Assembly (NCBI GenBank): GCA_017459985.1 | Contig: JAFUBX010000120.1 | Location: forward strand, 1-64,000 | Direction: 5' to 3' | Source of the DNA: Parasporobacterium sp. | Lineage (GTDB): Bacteria; Bacillota; Clostridia; Lachnospirales; Lachnospiraceae | Length of the DNA: 64,000 nucleotides | Part shown: in pieces, positions 25,167-33,703 of the stretch | Layout: every line of letters begins with the position of its first letter | Position numbering within the stretch: the stretch's first letter is position 1 | Notes under the pieces: generated by a model | Seen by the model: the letters and a program-made list of their open reading frames with translations, nothing else | The model's database searches: none | Told to the model about the DNA's origin: nothing | Program-made: the position numbers and the translations under genes

Positions 25167-26300
25167 ATGAATAAGACAATGAAACAGAAGATACGGATCT
25201 GGATCACGCTGCTGTGTGCGATCTGTCTGATGGCGGGACTGGCCGTTCCGGCCATGGCGGAGGAAGCTGCCGGGAAATCCTTTGTGACGGTTACAGACCA
25301 TGCGGACCGTACGGTGACGGTTCCGGTGAATCCGGAGCGTGTGGCGGTTCTGGATATTCTGCCGCTGCCATCGGTACTGACGGTATTCCTGGGATCCGCC
25401 CAGAGCATCCTTGCCATGCAGCCGGCCAGCATGAATGCGGCAAAAAACGGGATCCTTTCGGAACTTTTTCCCGAGATCCTGAATGTCAGCACCGACATTA
25501 TGAACGGCGATGATGTCAGCGTGGAAGCGCTTATGGCACTGGATCCGCAGATCGTTTTTTATAATGCGGGCAACAAAACACTGTGTGAACGTCTGGAAAA
25601 TGCGGGACTGACGGCGGTCGGCGTTTCCCCGACAAAATGGAACTATGACTGTATTGTCACCTATGATCAGTGGATCGATCTGCTCAGTCAGATCTATCCG
25701 GATGTGGCGATCAATACGGAAGTGTCTGAATTCAGCACTTCCATGTATGACAGAATACAGGAACGGGTTTCCGGTCTTGAAGAATCGGAACGCAAAAACG
25801 TTCTGTTCCTGTTCCAGTATGATGAGAATACCATGATCACCTCCGGATCCAGTTTCTTCGGACAATGGTGGTGTGACGCTTCCGGAGCCTTAAATGCGGC
25901 AAATTCTGTGGAGGCGGACAATTCCAATGCCGCGATCACCATGGAGCAGGTCTATGAATGGAACCCGGATGTGATCGTGATCACGAATTTTACAAAGACC
26001 CAGCCGGAAGATCTTCTGAACAACGCCATCGGTGACGATGACTGGAGCAGTGTAAAGGCGGTTGTGAACGGGGAAGTCTACAAGATGCCACTGGGAACCT
26101 ACCGGACTTATACCCCCGGGGTCGATACGCCGATGACTCTGGAATGGCTGGCGGGCCTTCTGTATCCGGACCTGTTTCCGGAGTTTGATCTCGCGGAAGA
26201 TGTCAGATCCTACTATCAGGATCTGTATAGCGTGGAACTGACGGATGAGCAGATCGAAGCGATGTATCATCCTTCCAGCGCCGCGGGAAGCTGGAAATAA
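25167..26300 (+). CDS. FepB/BtuF-type ABC transporter substrate-binding protein
   Basis: 377 residues: signal peptide (hydrophobic about 12-28, AMAEE cleavage region, no lipobox Cys), then a periplasmic-binding domain of the helical-backbone class used for siderophores, haem and cobalamin. DHADRTVTVPVNPERVAVLD is the family's opening motif, and EWNPDVIVITNF and LEWLAGLLYPDLF are typical of the second lobe. Without a lipobox its anchoring in a Gram-positive cell is unclear. It lies in line with the nitrogenase-like genes, 87 bases after subunit B, so its ligand may be the substrate, product or metal chelate linked to that enzyme. Confidence 0.88.
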   Translation: MNKTMKQKIRIWITLLCAICLMAGLAVPAMAEEAAGKSFVTVTDHADRTVTVPVNPERVAVLDILPLPSVLTVFLGSAQSILAMQPASMNAAKNGILSELFPEILNVSTDIMNGDDVSVEALMALDPQIVFYNAGNKTLCERLENAGLTAVGVSPTKWNYDCIVTYDQWIDLLSQIYPDVAINTEVSEFSTSMYDRIQERVSGLEESERKNVLFLFQYDENTMITSGSSFFGQWWCDASGALNAANSVEADNSNAAITMEQVYEWNPDVIVITNFTKTQPEDLLNNAIGDDDWSSVKAVVNGEVYKMPLGTYRTYTPGVDTPMTLEWLAGLLYPDLFPEFDLAEDVRSYYQDLYSVELTDEQIEAMYHPSSAAGSWK

Positions 26301-26302
26301 AT

Positions 26303-27316
26303 ATGAACGTAAGGCGCAGATTTTTCATCTGGATCCTGGTGATGGCGGGAGCGATCCTGGTGTGCTCCGTTGCCGCGTTGTGTCTCGGGCAGTTCCGCAT
26401 CAGTCTGTCCGCAGTCATTCAGGAACTGTTTGGGCCCGGACCGGAGGGCGTGAAGGACAATGTCCATACGGTATTGTTCAACATCCGCATTCCCCGCATT
26501 CTCATGGCGCTGGCCGCAGGTGCGGGGCTGGCGTCTTCCGGTGCTGCGTTTCAGAGTCTGTTCGCCAATCCCCTGGCAACGCCTGATACTTTGGGGGTTG
26601 CCAACGGGGCTTCTTTTGGTGCTTCCCTCGGGATCCTCCTGGGGGGAGGATCTGTCACCGTACAGCTTCTGGCCCTGATCTTCGGTGCCTGCGCAGTGCT
26701 TCTGGTATTTCTGGTGACCCGGAGAATGGGTCAGCGGCAGGGATCAGTGCTGATGATTGTCCTTGCGGGGCTGGTGATCAGCTCCCTGTTCTCAGCCCTG
26801 GTCTCTCTGGTGAAATATATTGCAGATCCCCAGGATGTTCTGCCGGTCATCACGTTCTGGCTGCTGGGAAGGTTTTCTGGGATTACAAAAGCCTCCATGC
26901 TGTTCGGGATTCCATTGATCCTGCTGGGAACGTTGATCGTCTTTTTCCTGCGGTTCCGGCTGAATGTCCTGTCCCTTTCAGAGGACGAGGCCCGGTCCCT
27001 GGGCGTAAATCTGAAACTGATCCGGATCCTGGTGATCGCAGCTGCCTCCATGACGACAGCATCGGTGGTATCTGTCTGCGGCGTGATCGGATGGGTGGGA
27101 CTTCTGATCCCGCATATCTCCCGGATGCTGTTCGGAAATGACAACCGGTATGTGGTGCCGTCTTCGATCCTTTCGGGCGCCTTGTTTATGGTGATCGTAG
27201 ACACCCTTGCCCGGTGCGTGACCGCTTCCGAGATCCCGGTTTCCATTGTGACGGCGATCATCGGGGCTCCGGTGTTTATTTTGCTTCTACGGAAGACGGG
27301 AGGGATCCATCTATGA
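26303..27316 (+). CDS. FecCD-family ABC transporter permease
   Basis: 337 residues and about nine or ten membrane helices. Family signatures are RIPRILMALAAGAGLASSGAAFQ near residue 65, NPLATPDTLGVANGASFGA, and GVIGWVGLLIPHISRMLFGND near 260. Permeases of this family import iron-siderophores, haem or vitamin B12. It starts 2 bases after the substrate-binding protein and overlaps the ATPase gene by 4 bases. Confidence 0.93.
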   Translation: MNVRRRFFIWILVMAGAILVCSVAALCLGQFRISLSAVIQELFGPGPEGVKDNVHTVLFNIRIPRILMALAAGAGLASSGAAFQSLFANPLATPDTLGVANGASFGASLGILLGGGSVTVQLLALIFGACAVLLVFLVTRRMGQRQGSVLMIVLAGLVISSLFSALVSLVKYIADPQDVLPVITFWLLGRFSGITKASMLFGIPLILLGTLIVFFLRFRLNVLSLSEDEARSLGVNLKLIRILVIAAASMTTASVVSVCGVIGWVGLLIPHISRMLFGNDNRYVVPSSILSGALFMVIVDTLARCVTASEIPVSIVTAIIGAPVFILLLRKTGGIHL

Positions 27317-28107
27317 GTCTGGAAGTCAATTCAGGAACCTTCTCCTATCAGAAAGGGCATCCGGTTCTGATGGATGTCAGCTTCAGCGCAGAACCGGGAG
27401 AAGTGGTGGCGATCCTGGGACCGAACGGAGCCGGCAAGACCACATTGCTGAAATGCATGCTGGGATTTCTGCCCTGGGAAAAGGGATATACCAGTATCAA
27501 CGGAAAAAAGCTGAAGGACTGGAAACGCAGTGATCTCTGGAAACATATTTCCTATGTTCCCCAGGCCAGAGAACCGGCTTTCTCCTACCGGACGGAAGAT
27601 ATGGTCCTTCTGGGACGGAGTCCCTATCTCGGCAATTTTGCCTCCCCCGGGAAGAAGGATCTGGAGATCGCCATGCGGGCGATGGAACTCGCCGGTATTT
27701 CCCATCTGAAAGGGAAAAGCTGTTCCCAGATCAGCGGAGGTGAGTTGCAGCTGGTGCTGATTGCCAGAGCCCTTGCGTCGGAACCGGGACTGATGGTCCT
27801 GGATGAACCGGAATCCGGGCTGGATTTCCGGAATCAACTGGTGGTTCTGGAGCTTTTGAAACGTTTGAGTCAGGAGGAAGGGCTTACGATTATTATCAAT
27901 ACCCATTATCCGGATCATGCGCTGCGGATCGCGGATCATTCCTTCCTTTTGTATGGCAGCAATATGCATTTATTCGGTAAGACGGAATACATTCTGACCT
28001 CGGATCATATGCAGTCCGCTTTTAAAGTGGATATCGCAGTTCAGAAGGAAGTGATCGAAGGACAGGAATATCCGACGGTGATCCCGCTGAGACTGCTGGA
28101 AAAATAA
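27313..28107 (+). CDS. FecE/FepC-type ABC transporter ATPase
   Basis: 264 residues from ATG 27313, which overlaps the permease stop by 4 bases (ATGA). Walker A GPNGAGKTTLLKC, Q-loop YVPQAREP, a degenerate signature QISGGELQLVLIARAL, Walker B LMVLDEPESGLDF and switch His in NTHYPDH. It completes the FecBCD-type importer. The signature helix reads SGGELQ where most relatives have SGGE/QxQR, so the usual Arg after Gln is missing. Confidence 0.92.
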   Translation: MSLEVNSGTFSYQKGHPVLMDVSFSAEPGEVVAILGPNGAGKTTLLKCMLGFLPWEKGYTSINGKKLKDWKRSDLWKHISYVPQAREPAFSYRTEDMVLLGRSPYLGNFASPGKKDLEIAMRAMELAGISHLKGKSCSQISGGELQLVLIARALASEPGLMVLDEPESGLDFRNQLVVLELLKRLSQEEGLTIIINTHYPDHALRIADHSFLLYGSNMHLFGKTEYILTSDHMQSAFKVDIAVQKEVIEGQEYPTVIPLRLLEK

Positions 28108-28209
28108 TCGCAGAAATGGCGGGCCCCTCATCCGGATATATAGTTAACGCAGATGGCGCCGAATACGCAAGTCTCAGTTCGGCCCGGCTGAAAGAAAGAG
28201 AGGTAGCAT

Positions 28210-28464
28210 ATGGAAGAGCAAAGCACCCGGCTGGCGGTGATTGCAATTGTTGTTGAGGATACGGAGAACGCAGTCTCGATCAATTCGCTTCTGCATGAAT
28301 ACGGATCCTATATCATTGGGCGCATGGGAGTTCCTTATCCTGCCAAAAATATTTCTCTGATCAGTGTCGCGATCGTAGCGCCTTCTGATACGATTTCCGC
28401 ATTGACCGGAAAACTGGGAAAGATCAAAGGCGTAACGGTAAAAACGGCTTATTCCAAGGTGTAA
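28210..28464 (+). CDS. TM1266-family iron-only hydrogenase system regulator
   Basis: 84 residues with a ferredoxin-like ACT/NikR-like fold pattern: RLAVIAIVVED, HEYGSYIIGRMGVPYP and ISLISVAIVAPSD are the signatures of the TM1266 family, small proteins encoded with HydE/F/G genes and proposed to regulate [FeFe] hydrogenase. Its presence 10 kb from hydF supports an active hydrogenase system in this organism, but its link to the neighbouring nitrogenase-like cluster is open. AGAGAGG precedes ATG 28210. The 100 bases before it hold a GCCGAA/TTCGGC inverted repeat and nothing else clear. Confidence 0.88.
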   Translation: MEEQSTRLAVIAIVVEDTENAVSINSLLHEYGSYIIGRMGVPYPAKNISLISVAIVAPSDTISALTGKLGKIKGVTVKTAYSKV

Positions 28465-28471
28465 ATCGGAT

Positions 28472-29401
28472 ATGAACTGGCTGAACAGATTGAAAAAAAA
28501 TAAGAAGATCGTCGTGATCGGAACGGTGTTTCTGGATATTAAGGGGTATCCGGAACCACCGTTTGAACCTACCGGACGGAATATCGGAAGAATCGAATAC
28601 CGGTATGGCGGAGTTGCCCGCAATGTCGCAGCGGATCTGGCGGAAATGGGACTTCATCCCCTGTTTGTCAGTATGACAGATCCCAAAGGACAGGGAGAAG
28701 AGATCGCAGCGGATCTGGAACGCAAGGGAGTCGATCTTCAGTATCTGCTCCGGCAGGAGGACAGCATCGGAACCTGGATGGTGATCCTGGATCCGGAGGG
28801 AGAGGTTTGCGCCAATCTGTCAAAACGGCAGAATCTGGAACCTTTATGCAGTCTTCTTCTGGAGAAGGGGAAGGAGATCTTTCGGGATGCGGATGGGATC
28901 CTTCTGGAAATGGATGTGGATGAAAATCTGGCGGAGATGGTATTTTCTCTCGCAAAAGCCGCCCATACCAGAGTCTATGGTGTGATCTCCAATATTCACG
29001 TTGCGATGGAACGGATGCGGCATCTGGTGAAAACAGACTGTTTTGTGTGCAACCGGTCTGAGGCGGGAACATTATTTGGAATTTCTACGGAACAGATGAC
29101 TTCCGGGGAACTTCTGGAGCTGCTGGACAGGGAACGCCGCAGGATCGGAATGAATCAGATGATCGTGACGATGGATAAGGATGGGGCCGTGTATTCGTCG
29201 GACCGGGAATCCGGATATTGTCCCGCGCAGCCGGTGAAACTCGTGGATTCCACCGGCGCCGGAGATTCTTTCTTCGCCGGAGTGTCCGCCGGTCTGATCA
29301 GCGGATTCTCCCTGTCAGAGGCGTGTCAGTTTGGAAGCCTGATCGCTGCTTCCGTGATCACTTCCACAGAAAATGTGTACTGTCGAAACGGCAGGGACTG
29401 A
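28472..29401 (+). CDS. PfkB-family carbohydrate or nucleoside kinase
   Basis: 309 residues. RYGGVARNVAADLAEMG is the N-terminal PfkB signature (substrate-binding Gly pair) and VDSTGAGDSFFAGVSAGL the C-terminal one with catalytic Asp. Pseudouridine, ribose, fructose and adenosine kinases share this plan; the specific sugar cannot be read, though the length and the N-terminal GGVARNVA resemble pseudouridine kinases. It begins 7 bases after the TM1266 gene. Confidence 0.87.
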   Translation: MNWLNRLKKNKKIVVIGTVFLDIKGYPEPPFEPTGRNIGRIEYRYGGVARNVAADLAEMGLHPLFVSMTDPKGQGEEIAADLERKGVDLQYLLRQEDSIGTWMVILDPEGEVCANLSKRQNLEPLCSLLLEKGKEIFRDADGILLEMDVDENLAEMVFSLAKAAHTRVYGVISNIHVAMERMRHLVKTDCFVCNRSEAGTLFGISTEQMTSGELLELLDRERRRIGMNQMIVTMDKDGAVYSSDRESGYCPAQPVKLVDSTGAGDSFFAGVSAGLISGFSLSEACQFGSLIAASVITSTENVYCRNGRD

Positions 29402-29451
29402 AGCATTGTCGTTCCTGCCCTGACCTGCTTCCGGACTCAGATTCAGCATTA

Positions 29452-29517
29452 TATTCGGGTCGGCTGCCGGCTCAGATCTTGTGATGTATTCGGGTCGGCT
29501 GCCGGCTCAGATCTGGT
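29452..29517. repeat. 35-base tandem duplication at the end of the DUF6472 gene
   Basis: TATTCGGGTCGGCTGCCGGC continuing to CTCAGATCT occurs at 29452 and again at 29487, a 35-base period with about 30 matching bases. The second copy includes the last codons and stop of the minus-strand DUF6472 gene; the first is outside it. It looks like a recent local duplication. Confidence 0.8.
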
Positions 29518-29680
29518 GCCGGACTGTATCATACTCGTCCCCGTTTCGCCAGAACGGGCATTGTCTGTAATGCCCGGACAGAAGTTTTGCGGTGTCATCT
29601 TCATCCATATCGGCATCACAGACATACTCGTCGTAATCTTCATCATAAATGTAATAGGCGCAGGACTCACACTGATTCAT
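29507..29680 (-). CDS. DUF6472 small Cys-rich acidic protein
   Basis: 57 residues read on the minus strand from ATG at 29680. It opens MNQCESCAYYIYDEDYDEY, has further Cys at 21 and 41 (QCPFWR) and ends DTVRHQI. This four-Cys, acidic, Tyr-rich pattern is the DUF6472 family, common in Lachnospiraceae and of unknown function; a small metal site is plausible. The start overlaps the stop of the PIN/NYN gene by 4 bases, so the two are translationally coupled. Confidence 0.78.
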   Translation of the reverse strand: MNQCESCAYYIYDEDYDEYVCDADMDEDDTAKLLSGHYRQCPFWRNGDEYDTVRHQI

Positions 29681-30903
29681 GACTGAAAATCCCGAAAGAT
29701 ATCTTTGATCAGGTTGTATACTTCGCCGCCTTTGCTGCTGCCGAAGGTCTTCACCAGAAGATTGTTCAGCGCCAGTTTGTCATAACTGTTAATGATTGCT
29801 TTGTAAATCGAAGAGTAGTAGGCGGAAGGAATGTTTTTTCCTTTTAATGCGGTACGGACTCTCTTCCGGTAAGCCTCCGGAAGAGTATCGGGCTTAAGGA
29901 TCACGGATACTTCTTCCTGCCGTTCATCTTCCGGATCCGGACCGGCAGCCGGTCTGGACTCAGGATCCTTCGCAGAATCTTCCTGCCTTGCCTTCTCATT
30001 CCCGAGCTGTTCCTGCTTTGTCTGTTCCTGCTTTCCCTGCTCCGGATTTACTTGTTCCGGCTTCCCTTGCTCCTGTTTCCGGGAATTATTCTTCCTGGAA
30101 CGGGACCGATTATTGGAAGAGCGGGAGGGCTGCGGAGTATCTGCCGGAATCTCCATGATTTCCTGCGGAAGTGATTCTTCAGCAGTCATTGATTCTGCTT
30201 CTGCTGCAGTTGCTCCTGCGGCTGCTGTATCAGCCTCTGCGTTTACTTCTGCCTTTTCGACTGATTCTGATTCAGTCCATTCCGGAATGTTTTGTTCATC
30301 TGCAGTCAGTTCGGATGACATCAGTTCAGAAGAGGATTGTGCTGCTGCGGTCTGATCCGGAACCAATGTATTTTCTGTATTTTCCGATCCGGTTTTTTCA
30401 GATGCATTGGAAAGTCCGCCGCCCCGGTCCGTTAAATATAATTCCACAACATTTGGTTTCGTGACCTGTGTTCCCTGACGGAATGTGACCTGTGCCGGCG
30501 GTGTCTTATGAGCCGGATTCTGTCCCGTGGATTTGCCAAGACTGCGGTTGTATCCGATTGCCGGCTGTCTCAATACCGTAATCCCGTGATCCTTCCAGTA
30601 ATCGATGGCACTGTCATATCCGGTATCTTTGCTGATAATGTAAAACGGACCTTCCATTCCGGCTCCGATGATATATCCCAGATGGGTCACAAGCTGGAAA
30701 TCCAGATAGTTTTTTGCAGACCGGCGCAGTTTGATGTATTTGACCTTCGCCAAAGACTTCATGATATTGACATGGGTATCAAAGGACATGTGCTCAGATT
30801 TCTCGCTGTAGAAAATGCAGAGTTCATCCTTTTCCGTAAGAGCTGTGACTCCGTTGATTCCGGAGTCATGGACATTTTCAAAATCCAATAAATAAATCGC
30901 CAT
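29677..30903 (-). CDS. PIN/NYN-like domain protein with disordered linker
   Basis: 408 residues. Residues 1-150 resemble a NYN/PIN-like nuclease fold: AIYLLDFENVHDSG carries an early Asp/Glu pair and YIISKDTGYDSAIDYW a later Asp pair, the positions used for metal in PIN-type RNases. Residues about 170-340 are low-complexity (Ala/Glu/Ser, then Gln-Glu-Gly-Lys repeats) and look disordered. A compact helical C-terminal domain of about 65 residues (EAYRKRVRTALKGKNIP ...) follows. An excellent AGGAGG precedes the start. An RNA-related role is inferred from the fold; the protein is widespread in Lachnospiraceae without a known function. Confidence 0.75.
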   Translation of the reverse strand: MAIYLLDFENVHDSGINGVTALTEKDELCIFYSEKSEHMSFDTHVNIMKSLAKVKYIKLRRSAKNYLDFQLVTHLGYIIGAGMEGPFYIISKDTGYDSAIDYWKDHGITVLRQPAIGYNRSLGKSTGQNPAHKTPPAQVTFRQGTQVTKPNVVELYLTDRGGGLSNASEKTGSENTENTLVPDQTAAAQSSSELMSSELTADEQNIPEWTESESVEKAEVNAEADTAAAGATAAEAESMTAEESLPQEIMEIPADTPQPSRSSNNRSRSRKNNSRKQEQGKPEQVNPEQGKQEQTKQEQLGNEKARQEDSAKDPESRPAAGPDPEDERQEEVSVILKPDTLPEAYRKRVRTALKGKNIPSAYYSSIYKAIINSYDKLALNNLLVKTFGSSKGGEVYNLIKDIFRDFQS

Positions 30904-31605
30904 TCATGAACCTCCTGTAATAGTGATGGACAATACCCATGCATACAAAAACTAAGAATGCAGAGCATCCTTTCGTGTACAGCAGAAATTGAATGGAAAT
31001 TCGATAAAAAGACAGGATGCAATTTACCGGGATGATTAGGGAAACACAAAAAGTCAGGATAATTAAGTAATCTGAAAACCACTCAGAAAATTTTGATTTT
31101 TCAAGAAGGATGGAAGGGTGATTTATGAATACCGTTTCATTCCTGTCATGAAAGATGAATCAAAAACTATCGCTGATTGGAAATCGGAAAAGCTTAAGTC
31201 ATGAAATGCTGCATTTTCAGATCATCATGTAAAGCAGGTTCTCCGTCTGTCTATGGAATTTTCATAGAACAATCTGCGTATTACGAACTGTACGAATGAG
31301 TATTACAGTTTCTGTATGTCACATTAATACAAGATGAAAGGAAATGCAACTAAAAAGTGGAAGAACACAGGTCATGTGTTTGCTAAAGATCATGTATTCC
31401 ACAAGATTTTTACCACAATACTCGACGTTTCTGACAATGGCTGCCGAAAAATTACCGCAATGCGTGAGATTTTTGGGGTCTTCTGCACCTTGGGTGGGTG
31501 TCTTCCTGCTGTCGAATGTGCCGTAAAGTCCATGCTGCCGTTGACTTCATCCATACTTGCTTCCATCCTGCCATTTGGACCATCCTGGAAATAATTGTCA
31601 TTTAC
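30904..31605. other. Intergenic region, mostly unassigned
   Basis: About 700 bases with the upstream region of the PIN/NYN gene on the left and the 118-base repeats on the right. Short open frames exist on both strands but none has both a ribosome binding site and recognisable protein character. The sequence at 31565-31605 (TTTGGACCAT ...) resembles the right end of a repeat unit, so a degenerate extra unit may begin the array here. Confidence 0.5.
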
Positions 31606-31872
31606 TATCCCTGTCATTTTTGCGAAAACAGGGATAAGATTTTCCAATAATTTCATATATAGTCCAGTTCAGACTCTCGCAGGACCTTCGTTTCGGACCA
31701 TATTCTGAAAAATCGTCACTTTCTATCCCTGTTTTCCAAATCGAAACAGGGATAGGATCTTTCAATAATTTCATATATAGTCCAGTTTAGGCTCTCTCAG
31801 GACCTTCATTTTGGACCATATTTTGAAAAATCGCTATTTTCTATCCCTGTTTTCCGGATCAGCGCAGGGATA
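31606..31872. repeat. 118-base direct repeats with hairpin TATCCCTG/CAGGGATA
   Basis: The hairpin TATCCCTG-N15-CAGGGATA starts at 31606, 31724 and 31842, an exact 118-base spacing. The 87 bases between hairpins are also conserved between units 1 and 2 (shared blocks CAATAATTTCATATATAGTC, GGACCTTC and GGACCATA). In unit 2 the stem extends to 11 bases (TATCCCTGTTT/AAACAGGGATA). The loops differ while all 8-base stems are intact. Unit 3 is truncated after the hairpin. The array is distinct in sequence from the 52-base arrays. Confidence 0.88.
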
Positions 31873-32190
31873 GTAATTGGCAATTATTGCGCTGATCACC
31901 CAAAGACCTTTGGACTACGCAAATTCTTGTACGTATATTTCTGAAAAAAAGCATTATGAGATGTCTCGCGGCGATCAAAAGAGATATCCGGCATTGATTG
32001 CGGTAGATCGCAGCAATGCGGAAGTGTCTGCAGAACTACATGCAAAATGGTCTGTCCTGAACCCGCTGCCTGCTGTCCCTGTTGTCCCTGCGCCTGAAAA
32101 TGAAGGAACGTTTGACTTTCTGTTTTGCGGACAGTATATTGATATTTATTAGAAAGAAATAGAACAAGATATACCTCAAGGATGTACCTC
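31873..32190. other. Gap between repeat array and carboxypeptidase gene
   Basis: A TTG-started frame of about 90 codons (31877-32152) is open here but shows no recognisable family and starts inside the repeat. I see no clear promoter for the downstream gene. Confidence 0.3.
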
Positions 32191-33618
32191 ATGAAGAAAG
32201 ACAGAATGCAAAAAAGCCGGAAGTATCAGTATATTGCGGGATTGCTGATCCTGATTTTCATCGGGACAGTGTTTCCGTACCATAGTCATGCAGCCAAAAT
32301 GGATCTGGTCAGTCTGCCGTTCAGCCTGGATGGAGGAGGATCGGTAATGGTTACGGCATATGAGTCGAATTATGCCAATAACTTTTTTGTTTCTCTGCGC
32401 AGTCTGTCGAAGCTGCTGACAGGGACCATCAGTCAGTTCGGGTTCTATAATGATGAGGAAGGCGCTTATCATGTGGATCTGGGCATGTCGTATGATCCGG
32501 CAAAGGAACCCAAACGCAAGGAAGAGGATTCGGAGGAAGAAAAGCCTGTGGATCTGACCCCTCCGGAATCAACCTGGCTGGAGTATGCTGCAAACTGGCT
32601 GCTGAAGGACGGAGAAAGTGTTGTGTATTATACGTACGCAGATTATTCGATTGAGGATCTGTATATGAGTCTGATTGATATTCAGCTGCTTCTGGATCTC
32701 AATATTACATATGAAGACGGAATATATAAGATCACCACGGATCAGCATTTCGCGATCAATCTGGACAGGCTGAATGAACAGGGATATTTTGATTATCTTC
32801 ATGGGGTGCTTCTGGGTGATGCGTCGACAGGGGAGATCTTTATGGGCTGTCATGAAGACCTGCCGGTTCCGATCGCCAGCACTACAAAGCTCATGACTGC
32901 GATGATCGCAATGCGGATGATCGAAATCGGAAAGATCACTCCCGATGATCCGGTGACCGTTTCCGCCAATGCAGCCAGAATGTCTCTGGCGGATGATTCC
33001 GTGATCGGCATGTATGCCGGTGAAGTGACGACAGTCCGGGATCTTCTGTACGCCATGCTGGTGATGTCGAGCAACGAATCCGCGGAAGTTCTTGCGGAAT
33101 ATATTGCCGGATCCCAGGAAGAATTTGTCAGCATGATGAATGCCATGGCCTTCAAACTGGGGATGGACACCGCTGTGTTTTACAATCCCCACGGCCTTCC
33201 GGAATATCTGAAGGGGGATGCTGTAGTCATGGTGGAAAACAGAGCAAGCGCGAAGGATATGTTCCTGCTGTCCAAGGCGATCCTGCAGAAGTATCCGGAG
33301 ATCACGGAATATACCTCCGTCAGAAATATCTGGCTGGACTCTTTGTGGGTGGACCTTTATACGACAAATTCTCTGATGTATAACATGCCGGATGTATTCG
33401 GACTGAAGACCGGAACGACAGATGCCGCCGGAAAATGCCTGATCTCTTCCCGTTCCGTAACAATCGACGGAAGAGAGCATATGATCGTGGCAGTGGTGTT
33501 GGGAGCTGAATTCAACAGTGACCGTATCCAGGTCTCCGAGCTCCTGCAGAAAGGCGTCCGGTATTATTTCAACAAAAAGGCGGCGGAAGCGGCAGCCGAA
33601 ACATCAGAAGAGCAGTAA
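32191..33618 (+). CDS. D-Ala-D-Ala carboxypeptidase (DacF/S11 family)
   Basis: 475 residues from ATG 32191 (AAGGA 8 bases upstream; ATG 32182 is too close to that site). A signal peptide or anchor at about 12-32 is followed by an unusual N-terminal region of about 165 residues, then the S11 penicillin-binding domain with active Ser230 in STTK, SSN at 293-295 and KTGTT from Lys406. It trims stem peptides of peptidoglycan outside the membrane. The C-terminus lacks an obvious amphipathic anchor, so the N-terminal helix probably holds it. Confidence 0.9.
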   Translation: MKKDRMQKSRKYQYIAGLLILIFIGTVFPYHSHAAKMDLVSLPFSLDGGGSVMVTAYESNYANNFFVSLRSLSKLLTGTISQFGFYNDEEGAYHVDLGMSYDPAKEPKRKEEDSEEEKPVDLTPPESTWLEYAANWLLKDGESVVYYTYADYSIEDLYMSLIDIQLLLDLNITYEDGIYKITTDQHFAINLDRLNEQGYFDYLHGVLLGDASTGEIFMGCHEDLPVPIASTTKLMTAMIAMRMIEIGKITPDDPVTVSANAARMSLADDSVIGMYAGEVTTVRDLLYAMLVMSSNESAEVLAEYIAGSQEEFVSMMNAMAFKLGMDTAVFYNPHGLPEYLKGDAVVMVENRASAKDMFLLSKAILQKYPEITEYTSVRNIWLDSLWVDLYTTNSLMYNMPDVFGLKTGTTDAAGKCLISSRSVTIDGREHMIVAVVLGAEFNSDRIQVSELLQKGVRYYFNKKAAEAAAETSEEQ

Positions 33619-33645
33619 AATTCCCGGAATTTCAGACGAAAACAG

Positions 33646-33674
33646 TTGCATTCCTATATCTTGTGTGTTATATT
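33646..33674 (+). promoter_or_regulatory. Promoter TTGCAT-N17-TATATT of clpB
   Basis: -35 at 33646-33651, -10 at 33669-33674, spacing 17, about 70 bases before clpB. I see no CIRCE or CtsR-type operator next to it. Confidence 0.6.
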
Positions 33675-33683
33675 ACACATAGA

Positions 33684-33703
33684 ACAGATATATCAGTATC
33701 TGT
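33684..33703. promoter_or_regulatory. Inverted repeat ACAGATA-N6-TATCTGT downstream of the clpB promoter
   Basis: A perfect 7-base inverted repeat 9 bases after the -10 hexamer, within the expected 5' end of the clpB transcript. It could be an operator or an mRNA hairpin. Confidence 0.4.

Noticed and set aside
28108-28209. Riboswitch before the TM1266 gene
   Set aside because: Only a 6-base GCCGAA/TTCGGC inverted repeat is visible; no terminator or known aptamer pattern.
31390-31656. Minus-strand open frame of 88 codons
   Set aside because: No ribosome binding site, no recognisable domain, and it starts inside the 118-base repeats. More likely a repeat read by chance.
31877-32152. Plus-strand open frame of 91 codons
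   Set aside because: Starts at TTG right after a repeat hairpin, has no family resemblance and odd composition. Left as unassigned.
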